In this document: positions 12,770 through 23,662 of the stretch, in pieces
Layout of the letters: every line of letters begins with the position of its first letter
Position numbering within the stretch: the first letter of the stretch is position 1
NCBI GenBank assembly: GCA_025201765.1
Contig: MU623497.1
Span: forward strand, 1-64,000
Reading direction: 5' to 3'
DNA from: Daldinia sp. FL1419
Lineage: Eukaryota; Ascomycota; Sordariomycetes; Xylariales; Hypoxylaceae
DNA length: 64,000 bases
Notes under the pieces: model-generated
What the model saw: the letters and a program-made list of their open reading frames with translations, nothing else
What the model was told of the DNA's origin: nothing
Database searches by the model: none
Made by a program: the position numbers and the translations under genes

Positions 12770-12846
12770 AACTGAAAATTATGTTAAATTGAAATGAGTG
12801 TACGGAACGTGCCTGAACTAGGCACGGAAATATAACATAATTTTTA
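12770..12846. repeat. Nested palindrome: hairpin CGTGCC/GGCACG inside AAAATTATGTTA arms
   Basis: GAAAATTATGTTA on the left pairs with TAACATAATTTTT on the right. Between them CGTGCC-TGAACTA-GGCACG forms a GC-rich hairpin that has escaped AT decay. Read on the minus strand, the right arm followed by the hairpin (TGTTATATTTCCGTGCC) resembles the start of an LTR. Its nature is unresolved. Confidence 0.5.
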
Positions 12847-14849
12847 TAATATAAAAAAATAAATTTATATATTTTATAAGGGTTTATTAAATATTAATTA
12901 TAAAAATTAAATTAAATAATATAATTATTAAACTTAAAAAAAATATTAGGTTTTTTAAAATATGGTTAAATAAAAAATTTAAATAAAATAAATATTTAAA
13001 AGTAATTAAAATAAAAATAAAAAAATAATAATATATCTTTTTTAAATTAATAATATTAATATAGAATTATAACATAACTTAAATAAAAAAGATTTATATG
13101 AAAGTAATATGGAGTGTAATAATATATAAAGTAGTAGTGTAGTATATTTTAAGTTAAAATTATAAAATAAAAGGTATTATTAAGAAATTAGGTATTATTT
13201 AATTGATTTATTTATAAAAAATTAGTGGTATATATAAAATAATAGAAATATCATAATTAAAAATAAAATTAAACTATCTTCCAATATATTTTTATTTAAA
13301 TATAATAATAATAATAATTAAATTTTATATAAATAATAAAAATTTCAATTTTAAAATTTAAGAAGTAAGGCAGAAAATTTAAAAATAAATAAAATTTTAA
13401 AGGTTTAAGAAATAATGTGATTTTTTTATTATTATTTAAATATTAAATATATATATTATAAAAATTAAGATTAATTAAAATATTAAATAAAAAAGATACC
13501 AACATCTCAAAAAAACCTTTTTAAATTATTAAATAAAAAGATAAAAATAATATAAAAAGGATATCATTATATTAATAGCTTAATCACCACCCCCTAATAT
13601 AAAAATTAATAATTAGTATTTTAATTTGTAGAAGTATAAAATATTAGTATTATTATAAATATATATTAAGAAAATAAGATTAAAGGTTTTTTTATTTAAT
13701 AGAAAGGTTTTTAAAATAAATATTCTTAAATGTAAATATAATAAAAGGAAAATAATATAATATATAATTTTTAAATATTTTAAATATGTTTTAATATAAA
13801 CCTATTTTAAATGAAATTTAATTTTAAAAATTTTTTTAATTAATATAAATTATAAAAAAATATTATTTAATTTTAATAAAATCTTGTTAGTGGTTTGTTA
13901 ATTTTTTAGATAGGTTTAATTATTTATATATAAAATAATATTATAATTTATTTAATATAAATGTTTTTAAAAATTTTAAATTGAATGGGAAGAACTTATA
14001 ATTAAATAGAAGGATATAAGTAATAATATATTAATAAAATTTTTTAAAAGGATTATATTTATTTAGGATTGTTCTATACTTATTTTGAACTATATTTATC
14101 GGAATTACCTTTTTCTGTGTTTATCTTTTTATTTTTCTTTTTGTTTTCTTTAGTTATGTATATTAGAGAGTTTTGAGTGAGGGTAGGTACATTTTTAAAA
14201 AGAAGGTTGTATTTGTTAGGGCTTAAATTTAAATATATTAGAAAATTGTTAAGAATTTATAATAGATTATTATTAGGGAATAATAAAGTATTTAATATTA
14301 ATTAAATTTTTTAAATAAAAGATTATTATAATAATAATATATGGGGATAATATGGATTACTAGGGATAAGGTGATATATATGTGCTTCCTTTTAGAATTA
14401 ATTTCCCTATAAATTTTATATTATAATTAATAAGTATTAATAGAATGGATATAAAATGAGGTTGTATTGTAAAATAATTATAATATTAATAATGTTAAAA
14501 TAAATAATTTTTTTAAAATTATTAAAATATATAAAAATTATAGATTTAATAAATAAGGGATTAAATATAATAAAAATAATTATTAAATATTATTAATAAT
14601 TTTTAAATAAATTTTTTAAAAATTTAAAAATTTTAAAAAAATTATAATAAAGTTTTAATAATTAATTCTTAAAATTATATTAGAAAGGTATAATTATATT
14701 CTTTATGTAATTTTTTATCTTTAATAAACAAATCATTTTTATAATATATAACTACATTGGAATTATAATTTCAAAATAATATAATATTAAAATATCATAT
14801 TAGATCTAAGATATCATAATAATTTTTAATGAAGGAATTAAAATATTTA
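12847..14849. repeat. AT-rich repeat remnant, no readable protein
   Basis: Heavily AT-biased sequence with no open frame. A slightly less biased patch at about 14055-14230 holds a T-rich run and a GAGAGTTTTGAGTGAGGGTA segment. The stretch could be the remaining LINE body or another nested element. Confidence 0.4.
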
Positions 14850-15593
14850 AAGAAGATTAATAATAAAATAAAATTAAAAAAATATTAAAATACTTATAAA
14901 TATACAAACTTTTTTTTACTTAATATAATATATATATAAAAATAAAATAAATTTTTTAAAATAATACTGGATTATGAATATAATAAACATAATAATATTA
15001 TACTATAATATTATAAAATATAAATAAAATATATAAAGAAAATTAAGGTTAATTAAAAAAGATTATAAATTAATAATATTATTTTAAACTATTTTAAAAA
15101 ATAAATATAATATTGTAATATTAAAAAAAAATTTATATAAATAAAAATAAATAATGATTTTTTATAAAGATATAAAATTATTCATATATATTTATACCCT
15201 ACACAAACCACACATATCCCAACCCTCTTCCAAAACAATTTCTTTATAATATAATAACATTTTTATTAACTTTTAAAAAAAATAATAAAATCATTTTAAA
15301 TTTCGTTATTATTCCATATCCAAACCACTGCCATACCATTTTACATAATTAATATTATAATATATAAAATGTTTTTTTATATTAAGGTTTAATTATTTTT
15401 ATTAAAAGGTAAATTTTAATAAAAATATAAAATAAAGCCAAAACTATAACAACATAACTTATTTAAATAAACAACAAGTAGATTTTTTCTGAAATATGGT
15501 TCTTACCCAGAATAAATATTAAGAGATGGATCAGATATCTATAATATATTTTAGGTAAATTAGGGTAATAATAAATAAATAAATAAATAAATT
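14850..15593 (+). mobile_element. LINE 3' end, strongly RIP-mutated copy, with (AATA)n tail
   Basis: This is the same sequence and orientation as 8360-8985, ending in the same run of AATA units at about 15570-15592. Nearly every difference is a C-to-T or G-to-A change, for example GGGTTTTTTGAGGCGG in the other copy against AAATTTTTTAAAATAA here. About 100 bp near 15080-15200 is not shared, so one copy has an insertion or deletion. Confidence 0.65.
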
Positions 15594-15918
15594 ATTTGAA
15601 TTTTTAAAATTAACTTTATAATTTTTAATATTTAATTATATTGGTTAAGAGGTTAAAAGGAATAAAGATTTCTTTATTGAATTAATATTTTTTAGATTTA
15701 ATTAATTTTATATATTTAGGTTGTAGGCCAAAATTATAAAAATTTGATTTTATATTTTTTAATTATTAAATGTAAATAATTAATTTTTTCTTATAATATT
15801 TTTTAATAATATTATTTAATTAAATATAATTAAAATTATATTAAATATATATTTATGCAGTATGGTTAGATTAATATTAATTATATATTCATATTAAAAT
15901 ATAATTAAAACTTTTAAT
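15594..15918. other. AT-rich spacer between LINE tail and LTR
   Basis: No gene or clear repeat boundary is visible. If the LTR at 15919-16070 is a 5' LTR on the minus strand, the primer-binding site would lie just left of 15919, but that sequence is now only A and T. Confidence 0.4.
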
Positions 15919-16070
15919 TATTATATAATATATAAAGAAAAATTATAATTATAAAATTTAAATTATTATTATTATTATTTAAATTTTAAAATAGAGTGGT
16001 AAGGTTTTTTATAAAATTATTATAAAGGAAAGAATTTTTCCACGTTATTTTTAGGCTTACTAATCCAACA
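15919..16070 (-). repeat. 152-bp LTR, second copy, at the edge of the AT-rich block
   Basis: Its length equals the copy at 5291-5442. The left end TATTATATAATATATAAAG corresponds base for base to TGTCACACAATATACAAGG with only C-to-T and G-to-A changes. The right end (AATCCAACA) is the less mutated one here, while the other copy reads AATCTAACA. Ordinary-composition DNA starts within about 30 bp of its right end. Confidence 0.6.
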
Positions 16071-16672
16071 ATATGTAAGAGATATAAAGGTGGGAAAGCC
16101 TGGTCTAATAAATGAATAATTTAATTAGGCGATTTGCTCCCATATTATAACGTTCTTGATAGCTTGTAAAAGTGTTGATTATAGAGTTGGATGTTGGATA
16201 TTGTCAAACAAATAACCGAATAATTCATGGGTGCCTCGATACGCGCTTAATAAGGCGGGATATAGGTAACTGCTCCGCTAAAGGTTTAGCCTCCAAAGGG
16301 GTACCCGCCTGTGAGGTACCAGCCCATGGAAGCTGCCTACCTAGGCCGCTAGGGTATTGTACCCGTACAATAGGTACCTACATAAGTTCTGGATTGTATC
16401 TAAAGGCAGTGACGTTAATTTTTAGCGCGTTACAAGCTACAACAGGAAAGACGGAAGGTGTCCCTAACTCAAGTCAACTTTAAATCAAGGGAAGATTTGA
16501 GCAATGATAAACTACAAAATTCCCTGACGTAAGTTCGCGCCGGTTCGCTTGAACAACACAACCTGTTGTAGTAAATTCAACTGATATTATTGTAACGATG
16601 CTACCGCCTTACAAACTCAATTTCATAAATTCCATATGAGTTGCTTTATACTTTCGTCGCCTTAATACTACA
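16071..16672. other. Boundary of the AT-rich block and upstream region of the ZIP gene
   Basis: Composition changes from nearly all A/T to balanced within a few tens of bases. The region holds GGTACC-rich words (16310-16380) and a frame at 16172-16483 with no recognisable protein features, considered chance. The ZIP promoter must lie here; no specific site could be identified. Confidence 0.5.
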
Positions 16673-18202
16673 ATGGATATATCCAACTCGGGAGGTACGG
16701 ATGCGATCAACTCAAGTTTATACATCTCGTCTCGAATATTAGACGGACTAACTCGAGCTTCCCTTAGATATCTCTTGGGCCTCTGTGCCTACTCACCTAC
16801 TCCTTGCTGAGTTATCTAAAAGACAGCATGGTCATGGAGGTTCCACCACCGAAGCCGAGAAGCCAGCCTGCGGATCTGGCGAGCGAGGCGCATATAATAC
16901 TGCCCTTCACGTTTTCGCCTTATTCCTAATACTTTCCCTAAGCACTCTCGGTAAGACCCCTGAATTCAAGCCGTCATTTAAAGCTTCGTCATTTTAGACC
17001 GAGTATACTAATTGAATGTGCGACGGTTCGCAGCATGCGGCTTTCCCCTCTTCTCCCGCCAGTCCTCTTCGAGTCGTCGAGCTAATACGATCGTATTCCT
17101 CAGCCAACACTTTGGTACAGGTGTCCTACTCGCGACCGCCTTTGTTCACCTTCTTCCAACGGCTTTCCTATCTTTGACCGATCCCTGTCTCCCTCATGCT
17201 TTTAGCGAAGGATACCAACCCATGGCGGGGTTGGTAGCTATGGTCTCAGTCTTGGTGGTGGTGGCTTTAGAATCGTACTTGACGACTAGGGGTGCTGGTC
17301 ATTCGCATTCTCATGGCCACGCGTGGAATTCGGACGATGAAGAACTGCAGGAAGAGGATAAGAATGTCGCAACTAACGGTGGATTGTCTGCAAGAAGAGC
17401 TGCGAGTCACAGGCCGGCGGATATTGCGCTCGGTGATATGAGTGTTAGTAGGGGTCTTATGGCAGACGTTTCCCCACTTCCAGAATCCACCCCGATCGTC
17501 GTATCTCCGCCGAATAAGAAGCCGTTCAACGGTCACGATGATAGAGATAACGATTCGGACGATAACGACGAAGATCTAGATCTTAATCTCGACGAGCTGG
17601 ATCCCAATGCGGAAGAGGATGCACAACCTCTTGCCCGTCCCAACGGCAACGGCCATAGAAGACAGCATTCCGAATCTGCCATATCTCAAGGCCCGATTAC
17701 ACCTGAGGAGCAGAAGCGATTAATGCTTCAGTGCATGCTACTGGAGGCTGGAATCCTATTCCATAGCGTTTTCATCGGTATGGCCGTGTCGGTCGCTACG
17801 GGGCCTCCTTTCGTGGTTTTCCTGATCGCCATTGCATTCCACCAAACATTCGAAGGCCTTGCACTTGGGTCTCGCATAGCTGCGATACAGTTTCCCCGTT
17901 CGTCTTTACGCCCTTGGCTCATGGTCTTGGCGTATGGTCTTACTACACCCATCGGTCAAGCCATCGGACTCGCCGTACATAAGCTGTATGATCCGCGTAG
18001 CCAGGCCGGCTTGCTCATGGTCGGCTTTATGAATGCTATCTCGAGCGGCCTCCTACTATTTGCGGGCCTGGTGCAGCTGCTTTCCGAGGATTTCCTCACT
18101 GAGAAGAGTTATAAGACACTAAAGGGGAAGAAAAGAAGAAATGCAGGCTTGGCCGTCTTGGCGGGTGCTACGCTCATGGCCCTTGTTGGTGCCTTTGCGT
18201 AA
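16673..18202 (+). CDS. ZIP-family zinc/iron transporter, three exons
   Basis: Plasma-membrane or vesicular divalent metal permease of the ZIP family (457 residues). Exons are 16673-16694, 16768-16950 and 17034-18202. The first exon is only 22 nt (ATG plus seven codons) and was chosen because the second exon has no in-frame ATG, an upstream stop closes that frame at 16749, and the intron (GTACGG, branch CTAAC, CTTAG) restores phase. Visible features are a first membrane segment (about 51-70), HFGTG and AFVHLLPTAF in segment 2, a His-rich metal loop HSHSHGH (about 158-164) followed by a long acidic loop, and the metal-site helices FHSVFIG (H312) and FHQTFEGLALG (H338, E342), with more membrane segments to the end. 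Family assignment is firm; the metal carried (most likely zinc) is inferred. The micro-exon needs RNA support. Confidence 0.92.
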
Positions 18203-18458
18203 AACTACCTAAAGTAATCGATCGATTCTCAATTGCAAAACACGGCGTTTCGGATAGGGGTTATCTAAGACATGGGAATGATATAGGTGGCTACTAGGTA
18301 GACGGGATTTTGGTCATTTTGTTCAGAGGCTAAGTCTCATTTTGTAGGCGTCATGGTCACATGAAAAGAAATACTCGGAGCTAATATCAAGGAATTGTCT
18401 TTCCCTAGTCTGATCTTTTATACACGAGTCCCAACATATTCTACTAATTCCGCACAAC
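18203..18458. other. Convergent 3' region between ZIP transporter and esterase
   Basis: 256 bp separate the stop codons of two convergent genes. There is no gene; presumably it holds both 3' untranslated regions. Confidence 0.6.
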
Positions 18459-19963
18459 TCAGGCTGCTTTGGGAACAGCTGTCGCCCAGGGGTAAGTAGT
18501 CGACATTGGAGAGCCGTAGCTGCCGAGGTCGTCATAGTCTTTGGTGATGGTCTGGTTTTGGAGGATTTTAGTTACGAAGGGGAGAACGCTGTCACTGGGG
18601 TAGGGGTTAGCATTGGAATTGGTCGGTTGAAGTTTAGGAGCGAGATGAACTTACAATCCGCTCATGTCGCAGTGGCCGCCTCCGCGAACGGACATCGCAA
18701 TCTGATCCGGAACACCTAACCATTCGTAAACAAGCTTCGCAGCCGGGTACACGACAACCGAAGTCCCCTTCGAATTTGTAAACTGATCGCCGGTCCCCTG
18801 GTCAATCACCAGCGCACGAGGCGCAATCGCCGCAGCAATAGTATGCGCATCGTACGGCAGGTTCTCGGCGTGGTTCACAAACGTTCCTAATGTGTTGTCG
18901 GTCCACCAGCCCGCGCCGCTCTTGCTGTTCTCGAGGGTCTCGTCTTGGCCGCTTAGGCCGTGGTACCGGTAAGGACCGAGGCCTTGGACGCCACTGCTCA
19001 TAGGCATAGTTAACGTAATGCGTTTGTCGAGAAGACCAGCTGCGAGGGCGGCTTTTCCGAGACGGGAGCAGCCCGTCACGCCCACGCGGGTGCTGTCGAT
19101 TTCGCGAACCGTGGCATTGAGAGCGTCTAGGACACGGTGGAAGCCCCATGCCCATGCTGTGAGGACGCCTGTTACACACAAATATTAGGCTTGTGATTCA
19201 CGATTCGAACCTCCGCTTTAAAGTATGTTCGAGAAAAGGTTGGTGGATATTAAAAGAGCAGTATTAACATACCGATATCCCGCCCGTTATAAATATCCCA
19301 AAAGGCTCCCGTCTTGGAGTTACTATCGGCGGCTACGCGCGAGTAGTCGAAGCCGACGACGGCGATGCCGGCCTGCAGGTACGGCTGGTTCGTCATGCCG
19401 CCAATGTTGATAACGACGGGTGCGGGACTCGTAGACGGGAGCGCGAGCGTGGCGCTGAATTTCCCGGTCTTGCCGCCTGCGGTTACTTCGATGTTAACGG
19501 TGTTACCGCTACGGGTCGCTTTGACAGTCTCTTGAGAGTGATCAGGGTAGTAGCCATATCTAGGGGAGAGTGTTAGGATTTAGTGTTCTACCAGGATTTC
19601 GTGTTGACTGTCTTACTGGTATTCCTGCAACATTTGCAGAATCTCGGGTTGACGGCATTGGTACCATTCTTCGGGTGTCTGGATCCTGTTCTTTCCTTTG
19701 CCAGCCATTACATCCGATGCAAAGGATGGCGAGTCACCACCCTCACTGTCGGTCGTCGTGTAAGCTAGAGGTAGCCACGGATCCGGAAGAGTTGTCTGCT
19801 TCGGAAGCTTCTCCCAAGTAGGGTAATTTCCTGCTGACGGTACCGGTGCGCATTCGGCCGCGGCTGTCGGTGCAGCAGCCGGAGCCGGAGCAGCTGGGAT
19901 AGCGGCTCCCAACCATGGGAGGGCAACTACGCCGATAATGGCGGCACGCTTGGGAGAGGGCAT
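18459..19963 (-). CDS. Secreted glucuronoyl (4-O-methylglucuronoyl methyl) esterase, CE15
   Basis: The enzyme cleaves ester bonds between lignin alcohols and glucuronic acid side chains of xylan, outside the cell. It has four exons (19963-19617, 19559-19273, 19168-18655, 18594-18459), 427 residues. A signal peptide is visible (hydrophobic AIIGVVALPWLGA, then Ala/Pro-rich sequence). The hydrolase core includes INIGGMTNQ, GFDYSR, TAWAWGFHRVLDAL and the nucleophile elbow GCSRLGK (Ser246); the catalytic His is probably H377 in GGGHCDMSG. Fungal CE15 enzymes usually have GCSRxGKGA and GGHSHC, so both motifs are slightly unusual. The acidic triad member is likely in SGQDETLENSKSG. An ORF reading stops at 18651 just past the DMSG codons, but GTAAGT, CTAAC and CCAG there mark a last intron that adds 45 codons. 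Confidence 0.88.
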
Positions 19964-21362
19964 ACTGGGCTATGGACCTTCAAAGTTGAGCGCAGGTGGG
20001 GGTTAATGGAAGATCGAGTGCATGAATATTTCGAGACATCGTATAGGCGACGAAGACGCTAATATACAATTCCGCGAGGTCGCATCGGCCTGCCCCGGAA
20101 CTTGGGCCTCCTTGCCGTACATCGATATTGCCGCTACTCCGAGACAGCGAACCGGGTATTTTTGGTAGCATGGCGGATTAATCCCCGAAGCTCATCATCG
20201 AAGATCTAGTAGCGTGTTCTACTGGGACTTATTTTCTCCTACTTTTTCTTCCTAACTGTAATGGCAACGCCATTGGATTTGTATTACCGCACATTTGGGA
20301 CTATATTTCCCCTTACGAATTACGAGTCTCCCGACGCTCTGGTCGAACGGACAATAGCCCATTCCGCAAAACCCAAATCGAGATGAAAAAGCCACGCACT
20401 AGGTTCTTTGAGGGTCTAGGCGGCTGGACCCTCTAGGATAATATTGTGACTTTAGCCGGTAAGTACGACTACAGGCCAACACTACCCCAAGGTATATTTG
20501 GCTTGACATGGAGAAGTTATTTTTATCGTGCTACTTTTTCGTATGTATCAGTATTCTCATTTGAAATGAAGGGTCTCCAGTTGTTGAGGCGGTAAATCCT
20601 ATCTGGCTGCCTAACATCAGTGTTGTATGGCCGTGGCTTAACCTCACATCTTGGTTCCAGAGCGAGCAGTCTTGAATACTAGGCATAATCACCTAATAGC
20701 ACTAGGTGGAATGGCTATAAAGTATTATTCTAATCTAGCAGCCGTCATCTAGCTAGGTATTTCCTATACGTTTCCGACGAGAAGACATTACGGATGTTAG
20801 TCGATTGATCCCGGCCTCACTCCATTCCAACTCCCGCTCCTATCCGGAAAACTCTGGCCTCCCATAAATTTCAACTTTTAAAGCCGTTTTCGATAAGCAA
20901 TCGTCCATATCGATGATAGATATCAAGTTGGAACGACCATATTTAAGTTACTACGATATTTCAAGCGTTCTGGTACTTTCCATATCGAGGGTTATACATT
21001 GTACGTACAATATTCCATGGGTTACGATTCTTAGGTCGGTAGATCTTGTACGGGGGAGATAGTAGATAGTAGCTTGGGAGTAACCCTAGTGATCTATTGT
21101 ATTGCAAAGGCCGTCTACACCGTCTGACCGTCAGAAATAATTCTCGAAGCGTCCTAGACTTTATTGATATGAAGAGTTCATGTTGGAAATCTGCGACGTG
21201 GTCGTCTCTACTTCATGCCGTGAGAAAGCAGTCAAGGCATTCCGTCTCCTGAAATTAAAGCTTAGTCCAAAGGGACAAACTCTAGTCAGACTCCTAGCGT
21301 TTAATATATTTCAAGAATAAAGTCTTTCTAGATTAGTCTAAAATTTATATATATATTTTTGC
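19964..21362. other. Intergenic, esterase promoter and GH43 3' region
   Basis: 1.4 kb without a supported gene. Small frames (19980-20171) have no protein features. An AT-rich patch just after the GH43 stop (about 21300-21360) is the likely 3' end of that transcript. Confidence 0.5.
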
Positions 21363-22466
21363 TTAAACTACCGTAGGCCATCCGTCAACCCAGCTTATGA
21401 CGTTCCATCCAAACTTCGATTGGGGATAATCTACGCCGACGTTGCGGTCCACTATAATCATATTAGCCTCTGGGCTCACTTCGCTCGTTGAATTATGCAT
21501 GCTTACAATAGTGGTAGTAGAGAACGTCGCCGTGAGCATCATCGTGGAAGACACCCTGTCCGCCGGGGGCGTATATGTTATCGTGGCTAGCGAGCACGGT
21601 CGTGCCGCCACCATTGGTGCAAGCGCGGCCATCTTTATCTACGTAGGGACCGGCAGGGTTGTTGCTTCGGCAGACGGTGATGTGGTAGACCTGATCTATC
21701 GGGTCCGTGTCTGGGTGATACACGCAGCAGATACCCTTGCTTAGGAATTGGTACCAGAGGTTGTCGCGCTTCCAGATGAAGGCACCCTCCATCTGGTGGT
21801 TACCTGAGGGCTCGTACGCGATCTGGTGCTCGTTGCCCGACCTGAAGACGTACTCGCCGTTGATGGATACCCTGGCCTGGTAAATGTTATTCCAGTACGA
21901 GCCCCATTGGAGATACCATTCGTTGGGACCCGTGCCGTTTACGACGTTTGAGTCGATGGCGTTGTAGGGGCTGCTGTCGGATGAGGTTACAACGATTCCT
22001 TGGTCTTTCCAAGACCCAGATTCCAGCGTGGTAGAAGTTGCGTAGCCGATAGCCGACTTGTGACTCCCGGACGTCGACACCGAGTAGAAGCAGTAATAGA
22101 TGCCCCGAATGTAAACAACGTCGGGCGCCCATAACTATCACATTCGGTAAGCAAGATGCCTTCGACAGTATAGTCGAGGAGCGGCGGAACGAATATGCTT
22201 ACCTCCTTATTTCCTGGCATGTCAATAACGCTGGCGCCCTGGATAACGCTGCCGCTTCGCGTCCAAGGCCCGGAGAGGCTGTCCGCGGTCGAGATGCCAA
22301 TCAGATCTAGGGTTGAAAACCGAAAGTATTTGCCATCTGCACGCTTCACGACGGCGGGATCGTGGGTAAAGCACTCCCCCGAGCAAGCGCCCGGATTCGG
22401 GTATTGAGCCTGGGCTACAGCCGCCAGGGAAGCCAGCAAAAATGCTGGAGTGGTTGAGAACAACAT
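21363..22466 (-). CDS. Secreted GH43 arabinan endo-1,5-alpha-L-arabinosidase-like enzyme
   Basis: Predicted extracellular enzyme on pectic arabinan, 326 residues. Exons are 22466-22203, 22134-21507 and 21451-21363. The signal peptide is MLFSTTPAFLLASLAAVAQA, with cleavage expected before Gln21. The GH43 five-bladed propeller signatures are in order: general base Asp36 in THDPAVV, LWAPDV across the first splice, Asp149 in YNAIDSNV (pKa modulator), and Glu204 in HQMEGAF (general acid). It ends with YYHY and FGWN...WVDGWP, as in arabinanases. The last intron is read as 55 nt (GTAAGC...TTATAG); a nearer AG at about 21470 would give a 37-nt intron and a stop. It lies about 1.4 kb upstream of the esterase on the same strand. 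Arabinan is the most likely substrate, by family resemblance. Confidence 0.9.
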
Positions 22467-22757
22467 TGCGAAGTGTTTTTACTTGGCCGCGTAAGCTTGA
22501 TGGTACACGACGTGCGCGCGGTTCTGACACGACATGGTGACTCTCGTCTGCGAATACCGCATCTTATACGGGATATGTCTGAGAATGCGCCGTACAAAGC
22601 CGGCTAGGTTCAGCTGGGACTAGGCCGGAAGCGATTGAATTGTGACTGCTACTGTCGGGCTCCTGTAGCTGGTCCTCCACAGGGGCGCGTTTGCAGATGG
22701 GTCCCCTCTCCTTAACCGGAATCTCGCCTAGAAACTTACTCCATATGTAACCACGCC

Positions 22758-23264
22758 ATGGCTGAACATGGGGTTGGCGTAAAAATGGAACTAGCAAGCC
22801 ACGAGAGTCCTGAAACGTCAAGGCCAAGGCTGTCCGGCGTTAGCTATCCTGCGCTGGATCGTAGCTCGCTTCGCCTTGTCATGCAAGACGTCCCAACTTC
22901 GGCTTTATCATCTCTCCTGTCTACCAAAAAGCTACGTTGTCGGCACGACATTGCAGGATGGGATCCATTCGTCTATTTCGACGCTACCATGCTTTATTTA
23001 CTCGTTCGTCCGCGCGGCATTCCCGCTTTGGTCACCCAGGGTCCCAGCTGGTGTGTAAAAGGTAGGTACCCAATTCGACAGATTGGTGGAATGTTTATGT
23101 TGTTTAACTATGTTGTCTATGTTGGGTTAGGTAAACTCATCGAGAAGTCATCCGTTATTGCATTGCAAGGATATAAGATCTCAGTATTATCGACGATCCG
23201 GGACGATCTTTTCGTCTCCGAATACGCTACGTTCGAGCATTGCCACGTTGACGCCGTGCCGTAA
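22758..23264 (+). CDS. Unrecognised open frame, 168 codons, doubtful gene
   Basis: I do not recognise the protein. It is an uninterrupted ATG-started frame in balanced-composition DNA. It has one moderately hydrophobic stretch (GGMFMLFNYVVYVGLGKL, about residue 110-128), no signal peptide and no recognisable domain. Splice-like GT and AG words are present but were not needed. Chance occurrence is quite possible at this length; it is listed because it is the longest unexplained frame between two secreted-protein genes. Confidence 0.2.
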   Translation: MAEHGVGVKMELASHESPETSRPRLSGVSYPALDRSSLRLVMQDVPTSALSSLLSTKKLRCRHDIAGWDPFVYFDATMLYLLVRPRGIPALVTQGPSWCVKGRYPIRQIGGMFMLFNYVVYVGLGKLIEKSSVIALQGYKISVLSTIRDDLFVSEYATFEHCHVDAVP

Positions 23265-23627
23265 GCCGTGCCAAAAATACCTCGAGGTCATACCCGTAAT
23301 AGTAGGTGGTAATTTATCTCGCCCAGATTTATTACTACTATAATAATTACCATCATCAATGAATACATACAGTACTATGTACATTCACGATTACGTGACA
23401 ATCGCCCAATTAGTTAAGCTTCTTTTAGTTAAGCTTCCTTTAACTTAAGCTTAATTCTTGCTGATATAGTTTGAACCCCTGAAAGATTTACCCAAAAACA
23501 AATACTAGTGTCGGTCGCCCGCTACCACTTCATAATTTATACAGATGGTGATTGGTTACGTTACATCTCACACCTAGGTACACTAGCTTTATAACCCACC
23601 GATGGGCGGCTTTATCTATGATCTATC

Positions 23628-23662
23628 CCTAAGTCCCTAAGTCCCAAAGTCCCAAAGTCCCA
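23628..23662. repeat. Short tandem repeat of 8-bp units (CTAAGTCC/CAAAGTCC)
   Basis: CTAAGTCC occurs twice and CAAAGTCC twice in direct succession, followed by CAACGG. A small microsatellite in a promoter region. Confidence 0.7.

Larger units (their letters stand above)
9090..12795 (+). mobile_element. Tad-like LINE reverse transcriptase remnant, interrupted by a Copia element
   Basis: Plus-strand fragments read like a Tad-clade non-LTR reverse transcriptase. Near 9838 there is YKPISLLKIIDKVIKKII, the RT N-terminal block. Near 12650 there is LQNSPLSLILF, and near 12725 IIGFVDDINIL, whose DD is the catalytic pair. Many in-frame stops destroy the gene. The reading is split between 10007 and 12416 by a complete 2.4-kb Copia-type element with an ATATA duplication. 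The 3' end may be the (AATA)n-tailed block ending near 15593, but 12800-14850 is too decayed to connect them. Confidence 0.65.

Noticed and set aside
14357..14375. TAGGGATAAGGTGAT resembles part of a homing-endonuclease (I-SceI) site
   Set aside because: Only the first nine bases match; no endonuclease gene or intron is nearby.
16785..16997. Frame read as a separate 70-residue protein before the ZIP gene
   Set aside because: It begins at GTG, not ATG, and its end is intron sequence. Its useful part is the second exon of the ZIP transporter.
17267..17952. Minus-strand frames inside the ZIP gene (17267-17536, 17728-17952)
   Set aside because: Antisense shadows of a well-supported coding exon with no protein features of their own.
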